Notes under the pieces: model-generated | Seen by the model: the letters and a program-made list of their open reading frames with translations, nothing else | Database searches by the model: none | Told to the model about the DNA's origin: nothing | Assembly: GCA_047495785.1 (NCBI GenBank) | Contig: JBLDXI010000013.1 | Location: forward strand, 310,001-374,000 | Direction of reading: 5' to 3' | DNA length: 64,000 nucleotides | Origin: Lepidodermella squamata | Taxonomy: Eukaryota > Gastrotricha | Program-made: the position numbers and the translations under genes | Shown here: positions 15,201 through 27,684 of the stretch, one piece after another | How positions within the stretch are numbered: the stretch's first letter is position 1 | Layout: each line of letters opens with the position of its first letter

Positions 15201-16683
15201 TGGGAGAATTTCTCGCTTTCATGCGTATGTTGATGATTTAGGTGTACAAATATAATGCATGAATATAATGCATACAAATGATTGCGCAACTCCCGCTCTC
15301 GTTCGCTTTCACTCTTGCGCGCTTGTCTAAACGCGCCTATTGTTCACCATGTAACTGTGTAGCCTTCTGCTGTTGATTATGAGAAATGTGTGCTGAAATT
15401 CGCATCTGAGACAAAGTATTTGTTCACATAATCTGCTGCTATCTTGCAATAAAAGCCGAATTTAAATCATGCATAGATGGAAATTAACGCGTAGCAAAAA
15501 TTGCAACGTTTGGTTTTGTTTATTTGAACGATCTGGCCAAGTCGCATTTTGTCTTCAGCCACAAACACATTGCAGGCAAAATGTGGAAAATTCGAGCGCC
15601 TTCACGCCCAATATCAATGTTACCATACAAATAACACATGAGATACAGAAGGCTGCCTATGTGCCTTCACGCATTCCAATTCAAATTCAAAAAACGACGA
15701 ATATCACGATCCAGCTCACTTAGGCGGAATCCCCTATGAAGGGCCAGTACAATAATTCAATTGTATAGACAACACAAGTTTTGATCGCTGTTCGGTTAAC
15801 ACCAGTTTTAGGAAAGGAGCGAATAGAAGCGAGAGCGAACATCGCGTATCGCGTTTACACTGCAGGAGCGAGCGAGAGCGAAAGAGAGCGTACATTCAAT
15901 TTTCATAGAGCAAAATTCATAATGGTTCGATTTTGCTCAGGTTTTTCACAAATGGCATTTAAATAATGAAATTAATCTATTGGTTAATAATTTTAATCGA
16001 AATTTCTTTTCTTTTCGTGAAAATCGCTGAATATGACATCATTCGATAGAATTTAAAAATCCGTACAAGCTACAAAGATAGCATGTGGATATTAATTCTG
16101 ACCTTAAAACGGGTGATTTTGTGTCAATCGCTCTGCTTCGTGCGCGCGCACGCGTTTCTATTATCTCTGTTCGCCCTCGTTCGCTCAACTTCGCTCAATT
16201 TCGGGTTGATTCCGCTCTGCGCGGAAGCCATGTTGGCAAGACATTTTTGCTCACATGTGTATATAATTTTCATTTTGTGGATCATGCAACCTACCTATAA
16301 GGTACCTATATCGTCTTCAATGATGTCCGATGTGCATGCCACATGTTGAGCTGGAGAACCGTGTGTGCAAACCATAGATTATTTCGGTCAGAATTAAGCA
16401 TTAATTCCTTAAAATAATTTCAAGTTTGTCGTAGTCACTTAATATTTTCTGATCGATGCGGTTTTTGATTTTTCGATTCGCAAGAGAGATGAGGCCCGTT
16501 CACCTACAACCACCTGCTCCAGCGATTGTAAGGAATGGTAAAGGAGTTCAAGACGCCTTATTTGCCGTTTGCGTAAATATATTTCTCATGCCGCCGGTGA
16601 TAGTGATGGCATGTGGTAGTGGTGGTATGTGAAGGCATGTGAAGTCACATCGCAATCACTACCTATCTAAGAAACCTTAGAAT
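12273..16683. other. Intergenic DNA without a supported gene
   Basis: About 4.4 kb with only short open frames that lack family resemblance or splice partners. A minus-strand frame at 15119-14886 begins MALSFPSSYPQF and is mildly protein-like, but has no supported continuation. GCGAGAGCGAA-type sequence appears in both orientations near 15290-15320, 15820-15890 and 16150-16190, suggesting an old repeat I could not delimit. Confidence 0.4.
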
Positions 16684-17590
16684 TTGCGCGTGTCTTGGTA
16701 TTGCAGTATTGTGCTTTATTCTCGTAGATTTGAGGCGGAAATGGCACTGTGCATAAAGGAGCTCGACATCGATCCAAGAACCCGGCCCTGCCCGACGACC
16801 GCCAGTCAACGAGCCGCGATCTCAGGAAAGCGAAACGCGATTCGTGTTTCGAGGAGTGGTGTTCGAAACCCACAGGTGAGGGCGCTGTGTTGTTCAAGGA
16901 ATATCCCGCGGGCAACAACCTGATCCTGAATAAAACCGGCCTCTACACCTGCGAGTACACCTGCGCACTAAAGATGACGCGAGATCTGTGTCAGTGAGAA
17001 GCAGTAAGTTGGCTGCAAGCGACGGGACCCAGTGCCGCCACTGCTGCGCTGAGAAAGAAACCCTTGGTCATGTCCTCGGCGCTTGTCATTTCAACTCGCT
17101 GATGATCACCAGTCGTCATGATAAAATCCGCTCAATGATCGCTACGGCACTACGGAAGAACGGGATGAAAGTGCACGAGGAAGTCGCGGTAAATAGGAGA
17201 CAGACGGCGCGTAGAGATGAGTCGACATAATCGCGTACGATCCGAAGACGAAGGAGGGGGTTGTCATTGACCCAACCATCGGGATCGAAAAGTCGGCCAC
17301 CCAGTTTCAGGAGGTGGACGATGAGAAGAGGGCAATCTACTTGCCATGCGTTCCGTACCTACTCGAGGTCTATACAAACTCAAGTCCATCGAAGTTAGCG
17401 GGGCTTTCATTGACGCCCGAGGCACCGTCACCCGTGGCCTAATTGAACTATTTAAAAACCGTAAAAATCTTAACCGTAGCTTACTTAACGATATTGTTCT
17501 CGGTGTTACTAAGGATTCCTGCAGAATTCTGCATCACCACTTGTATACCAAGTAGATTTTTTAGCTTGAGTGCATCTATAAATAAAACAA
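16684..17590 (+). mobile_element. Decayed 3' part of an RLE-type LINE (R2/NeSL-like)
   Basis: Three overlapping frames each carry part of one retrotransposon C-terminus. About 16750-16985 (frame with RDLRKAKRDSCFEEW) looks like the linker after the reverse transcriptase. About 17000-17220 contains CRHCCAEKETLGHVLGACH followed by a RHDKI motif, the CCHC zinc knuckle typical of R2/NeSL elements. About 17226-17440 reads DIIAYDPKTKEGVVIDPTIG, matching the PD-(D/E)XK restriction-like endonuclease pattern, and a further shift at about 17380 continues with SGAFIDARG. At least two frameshifts and stops separate these pieces, so it is a pseudogene. The reverse transcriptase itself is absent (5' truncation). 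AATAAA lies at about 17580. Confidence 0.68.
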
Positions 17591-18745
17591 CTATGTGTAT
17601 CTGTACTATAGCTGAGTGAGAAGCCACCCAAAAGGGATGCTTTCATCACACGGTAACTTTTTTCTTGTTAAAAACTTCACGGATTCAGAAAGCTCGCCTC
17701 AAAATACGGTCGCCGATGTTAGCTTTGATAAATTATTCCCCTATCTGAAACCTGAACTTTGAACCCTCTCTGATCAGGGGGAAATTTAATCTCTCTATGC
17801 CTAGCTATAGAATAATCCTTTATTTTCATTTTGGCAGCGGAACCTGAATGGGAGTCATTTGTGGTTGTATTAGTGAATGTCGAAGTTTTCTCTTCTTAAA
17901 TTGCGGATTCGGAAATAAAAATATGAAAACATCAGCGACCGCGTCCGGAGCAGTCCTGAGCAGTCATGAGCAATCCTGAAGATCGGTCGCACTAGGAAAC
18001 GGGATAAATATTTGAAATAGACAAGAACACCTAAAATGTATGATTCAATCACAGAGGAAGTTTCCTTTATTTAAATAGCTCGCTGAGGTGTGTGGCTGTT
18101 TATCGATGTTTATCAGATAAGAAGCTGCTTTGGCACTTCGCTTTGACGCGCAAACCTTCCCGCGACGACGCTAATATAATTTCACCGCAATAATATGCAT
18201 TTTCGAAAGCTATGAAATTTAAGGCTATACAAAGCTACATCGAAGCTTCAAATTGTTGGTTCAAGTTGCTATTTCCCCTTATTTTGGGCTTTTCCAAACA
18301 GGAAACCTCGGCTATTAAACAATGTTGACAGTGTCACTTAATCCTCAATCTGTTGAGAAGTTCGCAGGGTGGCCGAAATCTATACCAGTAATGCAACTGG
18401 AAATTTTGTTAAAAAACCAGTCGTTAACACATGCTCTAAAGCTATTATTTTTATAGATTTGGTGGTTGGTGTTTGAAGCCTCACGCATGAATGCATGCAA
18501 TTTTTATACGCTCTACGAATCTATAGTCAGCTAAGATGGCCGCATCATACACCTTTTTTCCTTTGCAATTTCATTATTTTTATTAAAGAAACACGTATTT
18601 ATTTTTTCATGATTCTCTGCTTCTTCATTTTATTCATTTTCTTACTTTTTACTACCTAATGATTTACTCGATCTTCGAAGGTTCGCCGTAGGCCAATGTT
18701 AAAAAAGGTGTAGTGACTATCCTCGCCTATTCTGACATATCCTAA

Positions 18746-18987
18746 CCAAGGGATGTTAAGTACCGGATGCAGAGCTACTGATCTCCATACTAATTTTCTC
18801 GCGCCGTCGAACCATTTTTTGCAATGCCAAAAATAGCAACGTGTTCTATTTTTAGCTTTAGATTTACAGCAAATCACTATACATCGAAGATTTTGTTACT
18901 ATATTTAGCATTTGCAAAAAATGGTTCGACGGCGCGAGAAAATTATTATGGAGAAGTCAGAAGTTCAGCATCCGGTACTTAACATCA
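18746..18987. repeat. Fold-back (long inverted repeat, about 80-bp arms)
   Basis: The left arm 18746-18826 (containing GATGTTAAGTACCGGATGC and TTTTCTCGCGCCGTCGAACC) recurs inverted at 18907-18987 with roughly 85-90 percent identity by eye, separated by about 80 bp. A transcript would fold into a long hairpin. No target duplication is obvious. It could be a fold-back transposon remnant or a source of double-stranded RNA. Confidence 0.75.
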
Positions 18988-19495
18988 CTTGATCCTAACA
19001 GGTGAAAATCGTATGATCGCAAAAATGGCGAATTTTTATAGTGACATGGAAGATTAAAGCTGGGTATTACGGTACCCGCCATCCAGCGAGTATAATAATT
19101 AGGTAGATATTGAATAATTAAGAATGAAAATCCACAGCTAATTTTTTCAACGTCAAGCTGTTTTTATTCGTATGTCACTCAAAAGTTTTAACACTGGTGG
19201 CTTTATTACCCTCCTGAATCGCTTTCAAGTTCTTTTTATCTGTGGTTGAGCAGAAAACTACCTACCGGCCTAACCTATCTGCTTGTTTGTTAGTTTCAGC
19301 AGGTGAGGCTCTTCCAACCTGGTCCGCAACCGGTTTGTAAACAGTTTACAGGGTACCAAGAGCGCTGGAGATTTCCGAACTTTGTTGGCGCAGTCGACGG
19401 GATGCAGCCCAGAAGACAGAAGAACGCAGTCCTATTTTAGGTCTAAATGTCTGGCTCTATAGCACCACATTCACAACCACAAACACGACTTCAGT

Positions 19496-19536
19496 ATCGC
19501 CCTGATATTCGCCCTGATATTCGCCCTGATATTCGC
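19496..19536. repeat. 12-bp tandem repeat
   Basis: The unit ATTCGCCCTGAT is repeated about 3.5 times without interruption. It looks like ordinary minisatellite DNA. Confidence 0.8.
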
Positions 19537-20376
19537 TTATAGCGTTACTAATTGCTATTTTTTATAGCCAAGCATAATTCGGCCATAAGACATTGAGTCC
19601 GGTGAAATCAAGGTTCCTGGTCCAAACTATCGGGCGATATAAAGAACCGCTTTATATTTTAAAGCTAGGATTATATTGAAAGCTAGGAGCCCTGACTGTT
19701 TTGAATGTGACCCTGACTGAATGTGTGTGTAACAGAAAGCATCATTTACGCTCCATATCAATATTTTAATAATAATTTATCGATCAAATAATTAATACTG
19801 ATATGAATTATTATTACAATAAATTAATTTAATTATCATTCTTCATCAAAAACGATTCATCAATATAACAATATTGCAGATGAAAAAATGAAGATTATAC
19901 ATAGCCATATATAATTTTGATAAGAATGTTTCATGCACAAATTTTCTTCCATGCGCATAAGGTTCATGAGAAATCAAGCTGGGGAAAAACGTCAATGATA
20001 TAATCTGTTTTAAGGGACAAACAGTTGTTGAACAAAAACGATTGATAGGTGGGATTTCAAAGCAACACGGCGGGGGATAACAGACAAAAACTAAACGCCA
20101 TATAATTGAAAACCATGAGAAAACACAGTCATCAATTTCACAACTAGAGTTCGAAGTTATTCAATTTTTTAAATCATGTTGTGGCAATGGCTAAGTGGAA
20201 TCGCTACATTTGACACTCACAACGCTACAGCAGCACTACGTTCTAATAAAGCTATGAGATTGCTTTAATTTTAATATCAAAATCTACTGCGCCAAGTCGA
20301 TTGACTTTTATCCGAAAATTTAAGGAAGCGAATATCAAAATAGGCTTGAAATTATGTGAAAAACAGTAGCTGTCTC

Positions 20377-23300
20377 TCAGTAGTCAACACCCGCGCCCTG
20401 CCAGCATGACGCGGCGTTGAAGCAATTGGCTGTTGATGGCGACGAACTCATCGCGGCTGCTGCCGTTAGCAGCGAAGACAGTGTAGCGGTTGGTGTTGCT
20501 GATGGACCGAAGCCGGTCGAAGCGTACAGGCGAGAGAGAAGTTGCAACTCGGCCGGCGTCGACGCACCCTGCGCGCCTCCGTTCCACACGCCCGGCAACG
20601 CGCTTTGATGGTGCGCGAGGCCCTGAGAAGCGCCCAGATGCGATGAATGCTGGCTTTGCACGTGGTGCGGCATCGATGGCTGGAACAGCGTCTGGTTGGC
20701 AACTGACGCCGGGTCAGAGTAGAACTTTTTAGCGGCGGCGTATTTTGCCGACGCCATGAGGTAGTCACTGCTCGAAAAGCTGCCGATGTGGTGCGCTGCG
20801 CTTCCGAACGCCGAGTGCATCGACGCCGGTGTCGTAGCAACGCTGCCGAATGACGATCCAGTCGACATCATTGACTGTGAATGGTGATGATGGTGGTTAT
20901 GAGGCTGCTGAGAGTGAACTAGGCCAGCGAAGTCGAACTTGTACGCGTACTGCAGAGACAAATTATGAACACAGACAAAGAATTATCGTTAGCGACTTAC
21001 TCTTTTGCCGTGGACTTTGGTCATGATACTTTTGTCGTAGTAATATCTAAATGAAGAGGAAAAGAATTATCAAACAAAGGTCCCAGCTTTCAACCACAAA
21101 CCTGAGTGCGCGACTTAGTTTGTCGTAGTTCATATTAGGTTTCGATTTTCGTTGACCCCATCGGCGAGCTACCTCGTCAGGATCGATGAGTTTGAACTCC
21201 CCAGCCGTCCCCTCCCACGCAATGCAAGCGGAATTTCGAGAGTCAGAAAGCAATTCCAGTAAAAACTGCCACAACTGAATCTGGCCACTGCCAGGCTGAG
21301 ATAATTTAGCGCAAATCGGGCCGAGAACTTCGTAAGGATCTGTTACGAAATTTCGCACAATTAAAAATTGAATAATAGCCAAGTGATTGATTACTAACCT
21401 GGTTGCTGATGCTGCTGTTGAAGGCTGCCGAAAAAAGCTGAAGATCGTTGGTTTGAAGATTGCAATTGTTGCGATTGCGAAATAAACTGTGATCTCTGAG
21501 ACTGTGACTGCCCCTGCCCCGACGCCAATGCCATCGACTGCACGGCGCTTCGGCTGTGTTGCTGCAAAATCGCAGCAGCTGAGCGAATCGTAGCGTTGTT
21601 GTTCGCGCCGCCGTTCGGCTCCAGCGTGTGGGAGGTGTTCCCGTAGCTGGACAGATCAACAGAGCCCATCAGCGAACTTGAAAGCTGCTGCTGCTGTTGG
21701 GCTGACGAAGTAATTGCCGAGAAAATATTGTGGTTGTTACGCAAAACTGATGAAGATGCCACCACGTCGGACGGGGTAGAGTCCATTGGCGCATGGTGGC
21801 GGGCGTTATTTGCGTTATTAACACGGATTGTTGAAGTTTGATTTGTCTTGGCCAAATCGTCACTCGCTGCTTTTACACCATCGAAAAACAAATTGTTGGC
21901 TGGCGTCGAACGTTCGGTCATCGCCGAGGAGTAGTTGTTTGTGGCACCGTCTGTCGCAGTGTTGTTGTTGTTGTTGCCTGTGCTAGTGGTCGGAAGGAGA
22001 AGGTTATTGACGCTGTAGCCGATTTTTGCGCTGCCGTATGATCGATTGCTATTTGAAACGATTACAGATGACGAATCCGTAGTCGCGGAATAATCGGCGA
22101 CGCCGCTGTCGCAACTCGATTGTTGCTGGCGCTTTTGCAGCGGCTGGAAGCGATCAACAGCAAAAAGCGCTACAGTGAAACGAAAAAAAACGCTCTTTAA
22201 ATTTAGACGAAATAGCGGGAAAGATGAGAAATCCGAGAGGATGATACTCGGAGGCGCTATCAGACAAATCGCTACACAAGTAATTCGGTTACGCTACACA
22301 GGAATGATTATCGTTACCCACTAATGATAGCAATCAGGGAACGACACGGCGATAACGCCCGCGCTCAGTCATAACGATGATGCGCGCCCAAGAAACGGAT
22401 AGTCTACATTATTGCATAGAGAAATCGAATTCGGCACCCGGATGATATCGAGTTGGGTAACAAACAGCCGGCCGGATGCCGGATTGACAAATCGCGCTAC
22501 AACGCGGTAACGGTTCCGAACGCCGGCGCATGCAAATCATCAGCGGGTAAAATTTCCTCTCATCAGCAATCACCGGAAAGTCCCCGGGTGCATCGCAGAA
22601 CTGCTGCGGCCATTTCCTCGACGAAAATAAGCCTCGACTGCTGATGGCGACCTCGCGGCGAGTTTCGATGATTGCGCGCAATTTTCGATCGCAAGACTAA
22701 TCGACGAGTTTATGCGTCGATATACCTAATAATAACCAGCCGAGTATAAACAATAACAATAACAATCGTTATCTCTTGAGCCATCAATGTAGCAAATTAG
22801 CTACGTAATCTGGGCTTCGCGACGGCAGGGCATTTCATGCTTCATCGCTCGGCCCAACGTCACCCTGACGACTTTCGATCCAATTACAGGCCATTGCTTC
22901 GATTTTATTGCTCAGCCTAGCGCGCGCAATACCAATAGATGGCGAATTTTCTTCCGCTCGGAAGAATCGCAGATAGCATGCGGAAAGATGATGTTTCTCT
23001 TCTATTACCGCACTTTACTGAAGCTTCCCCGTGCAATTGAAAACTGAAATTAAAAATATTGGGAACATACAATCTTGGCGGTCTTTGTCATCCTGCTGAG
23101 GCTGATGAACAGTAGGGGGCGCTGCCGTAGCTGGAGGAGTAAGAGTGACGGCGTCAGAGATGACGTTTCCCGAACCTTCAGCGCTGTCGTTCGGCAGTGA
23201 TACTTTTGCCACGCTATCACTTGTCATCTCGGCAGAGTCGTTGAAAAGATTAGTTCGCCGCATAGTGACTTCTCCAATTGTAGACAGTGTGCCGGAGTGA

Positions 23301-23401
23301 TTCCAAGGCCGCTTCAGAGAAGCCGCGGACGACGCCGAAGAAGTTCCTGGCGCGTTGTTGTTGCTGCCATTTTGCTGTACTTGCGGTGACAACGATGGCA
23401 T
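20377..23401 (-). CDS. ETS transcription factor, ERG/FLI/FEV subfamily
   Basis: Five exons on the minus strand: 23401-23071, 22169-21399, 21339-21102, 21046-21001, 20949-20377, all in phase, 652 aa. The ETS domain (about residues 380-465) is unmistakable: [17 protein letters not shown], then [39 protein letters not shown] and YAYKFDF. The preceding DPYEVLGP is typical of ERG/FLI, whereas [14 protein letters not shown] is closer to FEV/ETS-5. The domain binds GGAA sites through its third helix, which carries the RALRYYYD arginines. Residues 1-365 are Ser/Asn/Gln-rich low complexity with no SAM/PNT domain, resembling FEV rather than ERG/FLI1. The C-terminus is Ser/Ala/His-rich. The start is the first ATG of an exon preceded by a CCAAT promoter. 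I cannot choose between ERG, FLI and FEV orthology. Confidence 0.93.
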
Positions 23402-23615
23402 TTTCACGCGAAATCAGTTAGAATTATCGGTTATAGAAATCAGCTTTCAGATGGCTTATAGGTGACTGAAATTTCCTTGCGATTATAGTATGTGACACAT
23501 TTTCGAAAAAAGCGGTGACATCATAACAAGACTCTTTATTTGACAGTGCCCTTGAGCGCTTACGGTGCATCGCTGTGCTGCGAGTCGAGGGGAGTCAGCG
23601 CATCACACGTTTCGA

Positions 23616-23661
23616 CCAATCAGCGCGCGAGGCGAGCCGGCTGTCAGCCAATCAGCGCGCG
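23616..23661 (-). promoter_or_regulatory. Paired CCAAT/GCGCGC promoter motifs upstream of the ETS gene
   Basis: CCAATCAGCGCGCG occurs twice as exact direct copies, at 23616-23629 and 23648-23661, 32 bp apart (about three helical turns) and 215-260 bp upstream of the ETS start codon. CCAATCA is the NF-Y consensus; the attached GCGCGC could bind an E2F-like factor. The surrounding DNA is GC-rich relative to neighbouring intergenic DNA. Confidence 0.5.
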
Positions 23662-25557
23662 CCGGTGAAGAATGTCAAACCGCCCGGATGGCTATTTGTA
23701 CAAAATAGCGGACGCTTTGCGGCGCATTTCTTAAAAATCCAGCCATAAAAGTCAACAGCAGTAGTCGTCGAGTCATGTTTATTGTTTGCGCTTACGTTGC
23801 TGATTCACTTTATTGTCATTGCTACTTTTGCGATCAGGTAGTAGCATTCTTGCGCCTGGAGACTGCTGTAAATTTGTGTACACAGCGAGGCGCAAACTAC
23901 ATTCCATAACCACACCCGTGATTATCTCCGATGTTCGCGTGTTTTCTGCCTTCATCAGGTGTGAATATACCGATGTCTCCGCTATTTACTCTTGACGCAC
24001 TTTGATCGTACGGTGTCGTCTACGACTTCAACGTTGCGAAAGCGCCTCCTGCTCGTGTTTATGATTGGTAATCATACCAAAACAGCAGCTACCTTCTACC
24101 GGCTTCTACCAAGACGGTATGGTTGTTGCGCAAGAGAAGCAGGTGCTCTGAAAAGAATTCAGCTGCCGCTTTAACTGAAACCAAGACCTGTAATGGATCC
24201 CAAAAATTCTGAATTTATACCAAGCTGGATTATGGAATTCGAGCGATTGCAACTCTTAATTTTATAATTTCGAACTTGTTCAATCGAATTGTTTCAACTA
24301 CACGTTTCGATATTTAACCGAAATTTTCAAGATTCCATATAACGGCATATACTCTACCGTCGGCGAAAGTGGCTGAATTATAAAATCATGCATGCATGCA
24401 TGCTATCATCTATTATTTACCGGGTGTTACATTTTTATGCCGCCAAGGTACCGGGGCTTGGTGGATTCAGAAGCGATGCGCTAGATAACAGAACGGCGTA
24501 GCTACCATCCGTTCTTGCCAGCCCGACACATCCGTTTTTCATGCATTATCCCACAACTCGTCATCGACGTCATCACCGAGACCACCAGTATCAGTTAATT
24601 CAGGCGGTCAAAGTGGGTTGGAGAACTGACGAGTCATCCATTAGCATTTTATAGCTTTTTACTCTGCATATTTGCTAAAGCACCGCTTCGCCGCATTCGA
24701 TGTAGCATTAGTCTGTTTCGCCCGGAGGTCGCGGCCTGCTTCTCCGCCAAAGAACGGAAGTTACATACGCAGGCTAAAACGAAAACGCTCTGCAAGGATG
24801 GGTCGTCACACTGCCGCGCGCAAAAAGTAGCATGACGAAGAACAGGAAGGTTACCGTGCCGTTGAGTGGCGGAAGTAGGATGCGCAGACGCTGGAAGTCG
24901 ACTGAGCCAGGTGAGCGCGCCATGCTTTCGGATTTCCATGTAGTGCAATGACTCCGCCACGTTTTTCTTCCTATAAATTAAGTATTGATGCCGATTCCTG
25001 TTAGGCAATGTGCAGTGGAGTTGACAAGGTAGCTGGATTTACTGCTATTTTTGACGTCTTTATTCGATTCGGAAAAACGTAGCAAGGGAATCATCCAAGA
25101 GCTCCCATCATCAAATTGCTGAAGCAACAGCAATCAACCTCAGTCTTTCTCTCTAATCCATGCACAAAACCGCGATTCACAGTCCATTACAATCATACAT
25201 CGTTCTAATAATGTGGATATGATAACAACGAAATTTGTAACAGAGCAACTGGTGAATTAGAATTCAGACATGAATACAGCAGTTTGATTCGAATTTCAGT
25301 AAGCAAATAATGCCCTTATTGAGAAAACATGTTGATGAAAGGAAAATAGTTATCTATTATATTTTGATTTTTTCGATTATAGCATGGATAGTTTATATAT
25401 ACTAATAAACATTAGAAGAAAACGTTTGTATCACGGGGTAAGCGTGTAACCTTTGATTGTTACGCTCGCCAATTCCTCGGAGCCATGCACACGGCGGTTT
25501 TAGAATGTGTATCGCGATATTGCTTCCTGAAAGAAATAATAATTAATCAATTAGCAA
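23662..25557. other. Intergenic DNA upstream of the ETS gene
   Basis: No supported gene. A 119-codon minus-strand frame at 25008-24649 shows no family resemblance. Near 24390 there is a short CATG repeat. Confidence 0.45.
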
Positions 25558-26288
25558 TCAACAAACATGTTTTCGTCCTAACAGCATATCGGCGGGGAAA
25601 GGTTTACGACCTCGCGAATCAATTTCATGAGCGGCGCGCAAAGTATATCGCCAAGTGTGCCGCTGATCTGGTGCGGGTATTTGAGGAACATAACCATAAA
25701 TTTGGACATTGCTCGTACGATCTCTGGAATCCGATGACACGAGTGGGGGTAACTGGTGAGGATTACAACATGCAGCGGAGTTGAGAAATGCACTGAAATC
25801 GTTGTAATTGAACGAAGTTCGCATGGGTCGTGCAGAAGAGAAATTTTGTTCGACGGTATCGCGAACTTCTGGCATATTCTAAATGAGAATCAGCATCAGA
25901 AAGAGCTAATTTCATTCTTATTGAAGCTAATTACCAGACAGTTGAAACCCGGAGGGCGCTCTTCTTTTCCAAAAATGGTTCGTGAGCCGTAATTATTGAA
26001 GTCGCCTATCCGCGCATCAATAAGAAGTAATATTGATAACATCGCTGAATAAAAAAATGATGAGAGACCTGAGGTGCATATTGTTGATGTGCGGCAATGT
26101 TCATCGGACAACTTGTGAAGAACGTTGTCGCGATCCATGGCTCGGATAGTAGGCACACTCGGGTTTGTTAGTACATCTTGCTTAACCGCCACAAGTTTGA
26201 CGCGTCCATGACTTGGATAGGCATAAGTAGGCATTTGCAAAGTTTGCAATTTATTATCAGCAGCATAATGAACAGGTATGGTAGACAT
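25558..26288 (-). CDS. Unrecognised protein, two exons
   Basis: Proposed exons 26288-25935 and 25878-25558 join in phase across a 56-bp GT-AG intron with a good acceptor, giving 224 aa. The start is ATG (MSTIPVHYAAD). Segments such as FNNYGSRTIFGKEERPPGF and IYGYVPQIPAPDQRHTWRY have the Gly/Tyr/Pro/Arg composition of small axonemal or cytoskeletal proteins, but I recognise no family. There is no signal peptide; one short hydrophobic stretch (MLSILLLI) is present near residue 84. The plus strand over 25485-25784 is also open, so strand choice is uncertain. Confidence 0.35.
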
Positions 26289-27684
26289 TATTTTGAGAAG
26301 ATCAAGGCCTCTCTTAAAACTAATCAGCCACTATTACACACTCTGAAAACGATACTTGTTGCGGAAAGATCGCAAACGTTAAGTGTTGCACCGCCATTGC
26401 TACGCAACTAAAAATTAATTAAAGAATTTAATATAATATAAAAGATCTAAACATATTTATAGTTGTTTGTTGATAATTATACTTCAAGAAAATTTGAGTT
26501 TTTGCGGGATTTTTTCATCTTTTTCTACGAACGAATTTTTTAGGAACAGCCTGGTAACTAAGCGCAGCTTCTGAGTTGTTTCCGGTGTTCAGATGTCTGA
26601 CGTCTGATGGAGCGACTCTGTGAACCTTTTAAGGCATTTGCCTAGATCTAACAACTCATGCTGCACTATATGCATTGTGTAGCATGTTTTAAGTTGAAAT
26701 ACTCACACAGCTTGGTCGTATTTATATCCAAGTTATCAGTTATTTTTATCAAGACTCCGCTTTGCTATATACCTAAATCGTAAATCGTGTTTTCGCTATC
26801 ACCCATCTAGTCAGATGAGACGTAGCTAGTGATTCGAGTCCTTTCTTTTTTGAGCATCAAACGATTGCTTAGCCAGCTGATGTGCACTCATTGTTACGGA
26901 ACACAGAATTGTTACGGATTTTTTTTAACAAAAAGTGTGTAAGAGCCGGAATCATATCCCATGTCTCAAATGGAGTACGCTGCGCCTTCAAAATGGACCA
27001 TGTTAGAGCCGTGCTTCATTATTCGAATTTACTGCTGCAATGCCATGCGGCCCGTCGAAAACACTGAATGTTCATGTTCATCAGAGGGTTAGAACCAACG
27101 TTGAAACTAAAATCATCCATAGCATCCGTAGCAATGGAACCACTGCAGATGGCAGTGTTACTAAGTGCAGCTTAACGATCTCAAATAATCACCCGAAATA
27201 TCCTAGTCATGGGGTTTAATTTTTATTTCTTGGGCTAGAAGTAAACATCCTCACGGAACTACTGAAACCCATAACATCGTATTGGCGATAGGTCCTCTGT
27301 TCGAGCCGCGCCCTGTGAAATCATCAGAATTGTATGCATTGTCTAACATACATTCATGCATCTATACATCTATAAACTTCAAGTTTGAGCAAGCCGCCGA
27401 GAATGTAGAGCATTGAATTAGATGCCGCATTTATTCGAAAAAATGCGCCGTGTAAGATGTGCTTTCGGCCACAATATATGTAATTGCTTGACCACGAATT
27501 CCTAACATCAAGGGAAAATATCGTGCTCACGAGCGCTTACTCATGGGCGAATTCATTAATAACTTGAGAGTTCGTGCGAAGACTAAGCTGTCGGTTTATT
27601 AGCTATACTTGACCGCTCCTCCTTGCCAAATCAAAAATGCATCTGGTCTTTATATAGATTTCACTTAATCAGTAAATTTGAGTG
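26289..27684. other. Intergenic DNA without a supported gene
   Basis: Stops in all frames and no family resemblance; the promoter of PDCD5 should lie at its right end. Confidence 0.5.

Larger units (their letters stand above)
17591..20376. other. Intergenic DNA with a fold-back repeat and a short tandem repeat
   Basis: No supported gene. It contains the inverted repeat at 18746-18987 and a 12-bp tandem array near 19496-19536; the rest is AT-rich. It includes the 3' flank of the minus-strand ETS gene. Confidence 0.5.

Noticed and set aside
24394-24412. CATG repeats as a regulatory array
   Set aside because: Short simple repeat, no more than low-complexity DNA.
24649-25008. 119-codon minus-strand frame upstream of the ETS gene
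   Set aside because: No motifs, no connecting exons, composition typical of chance.
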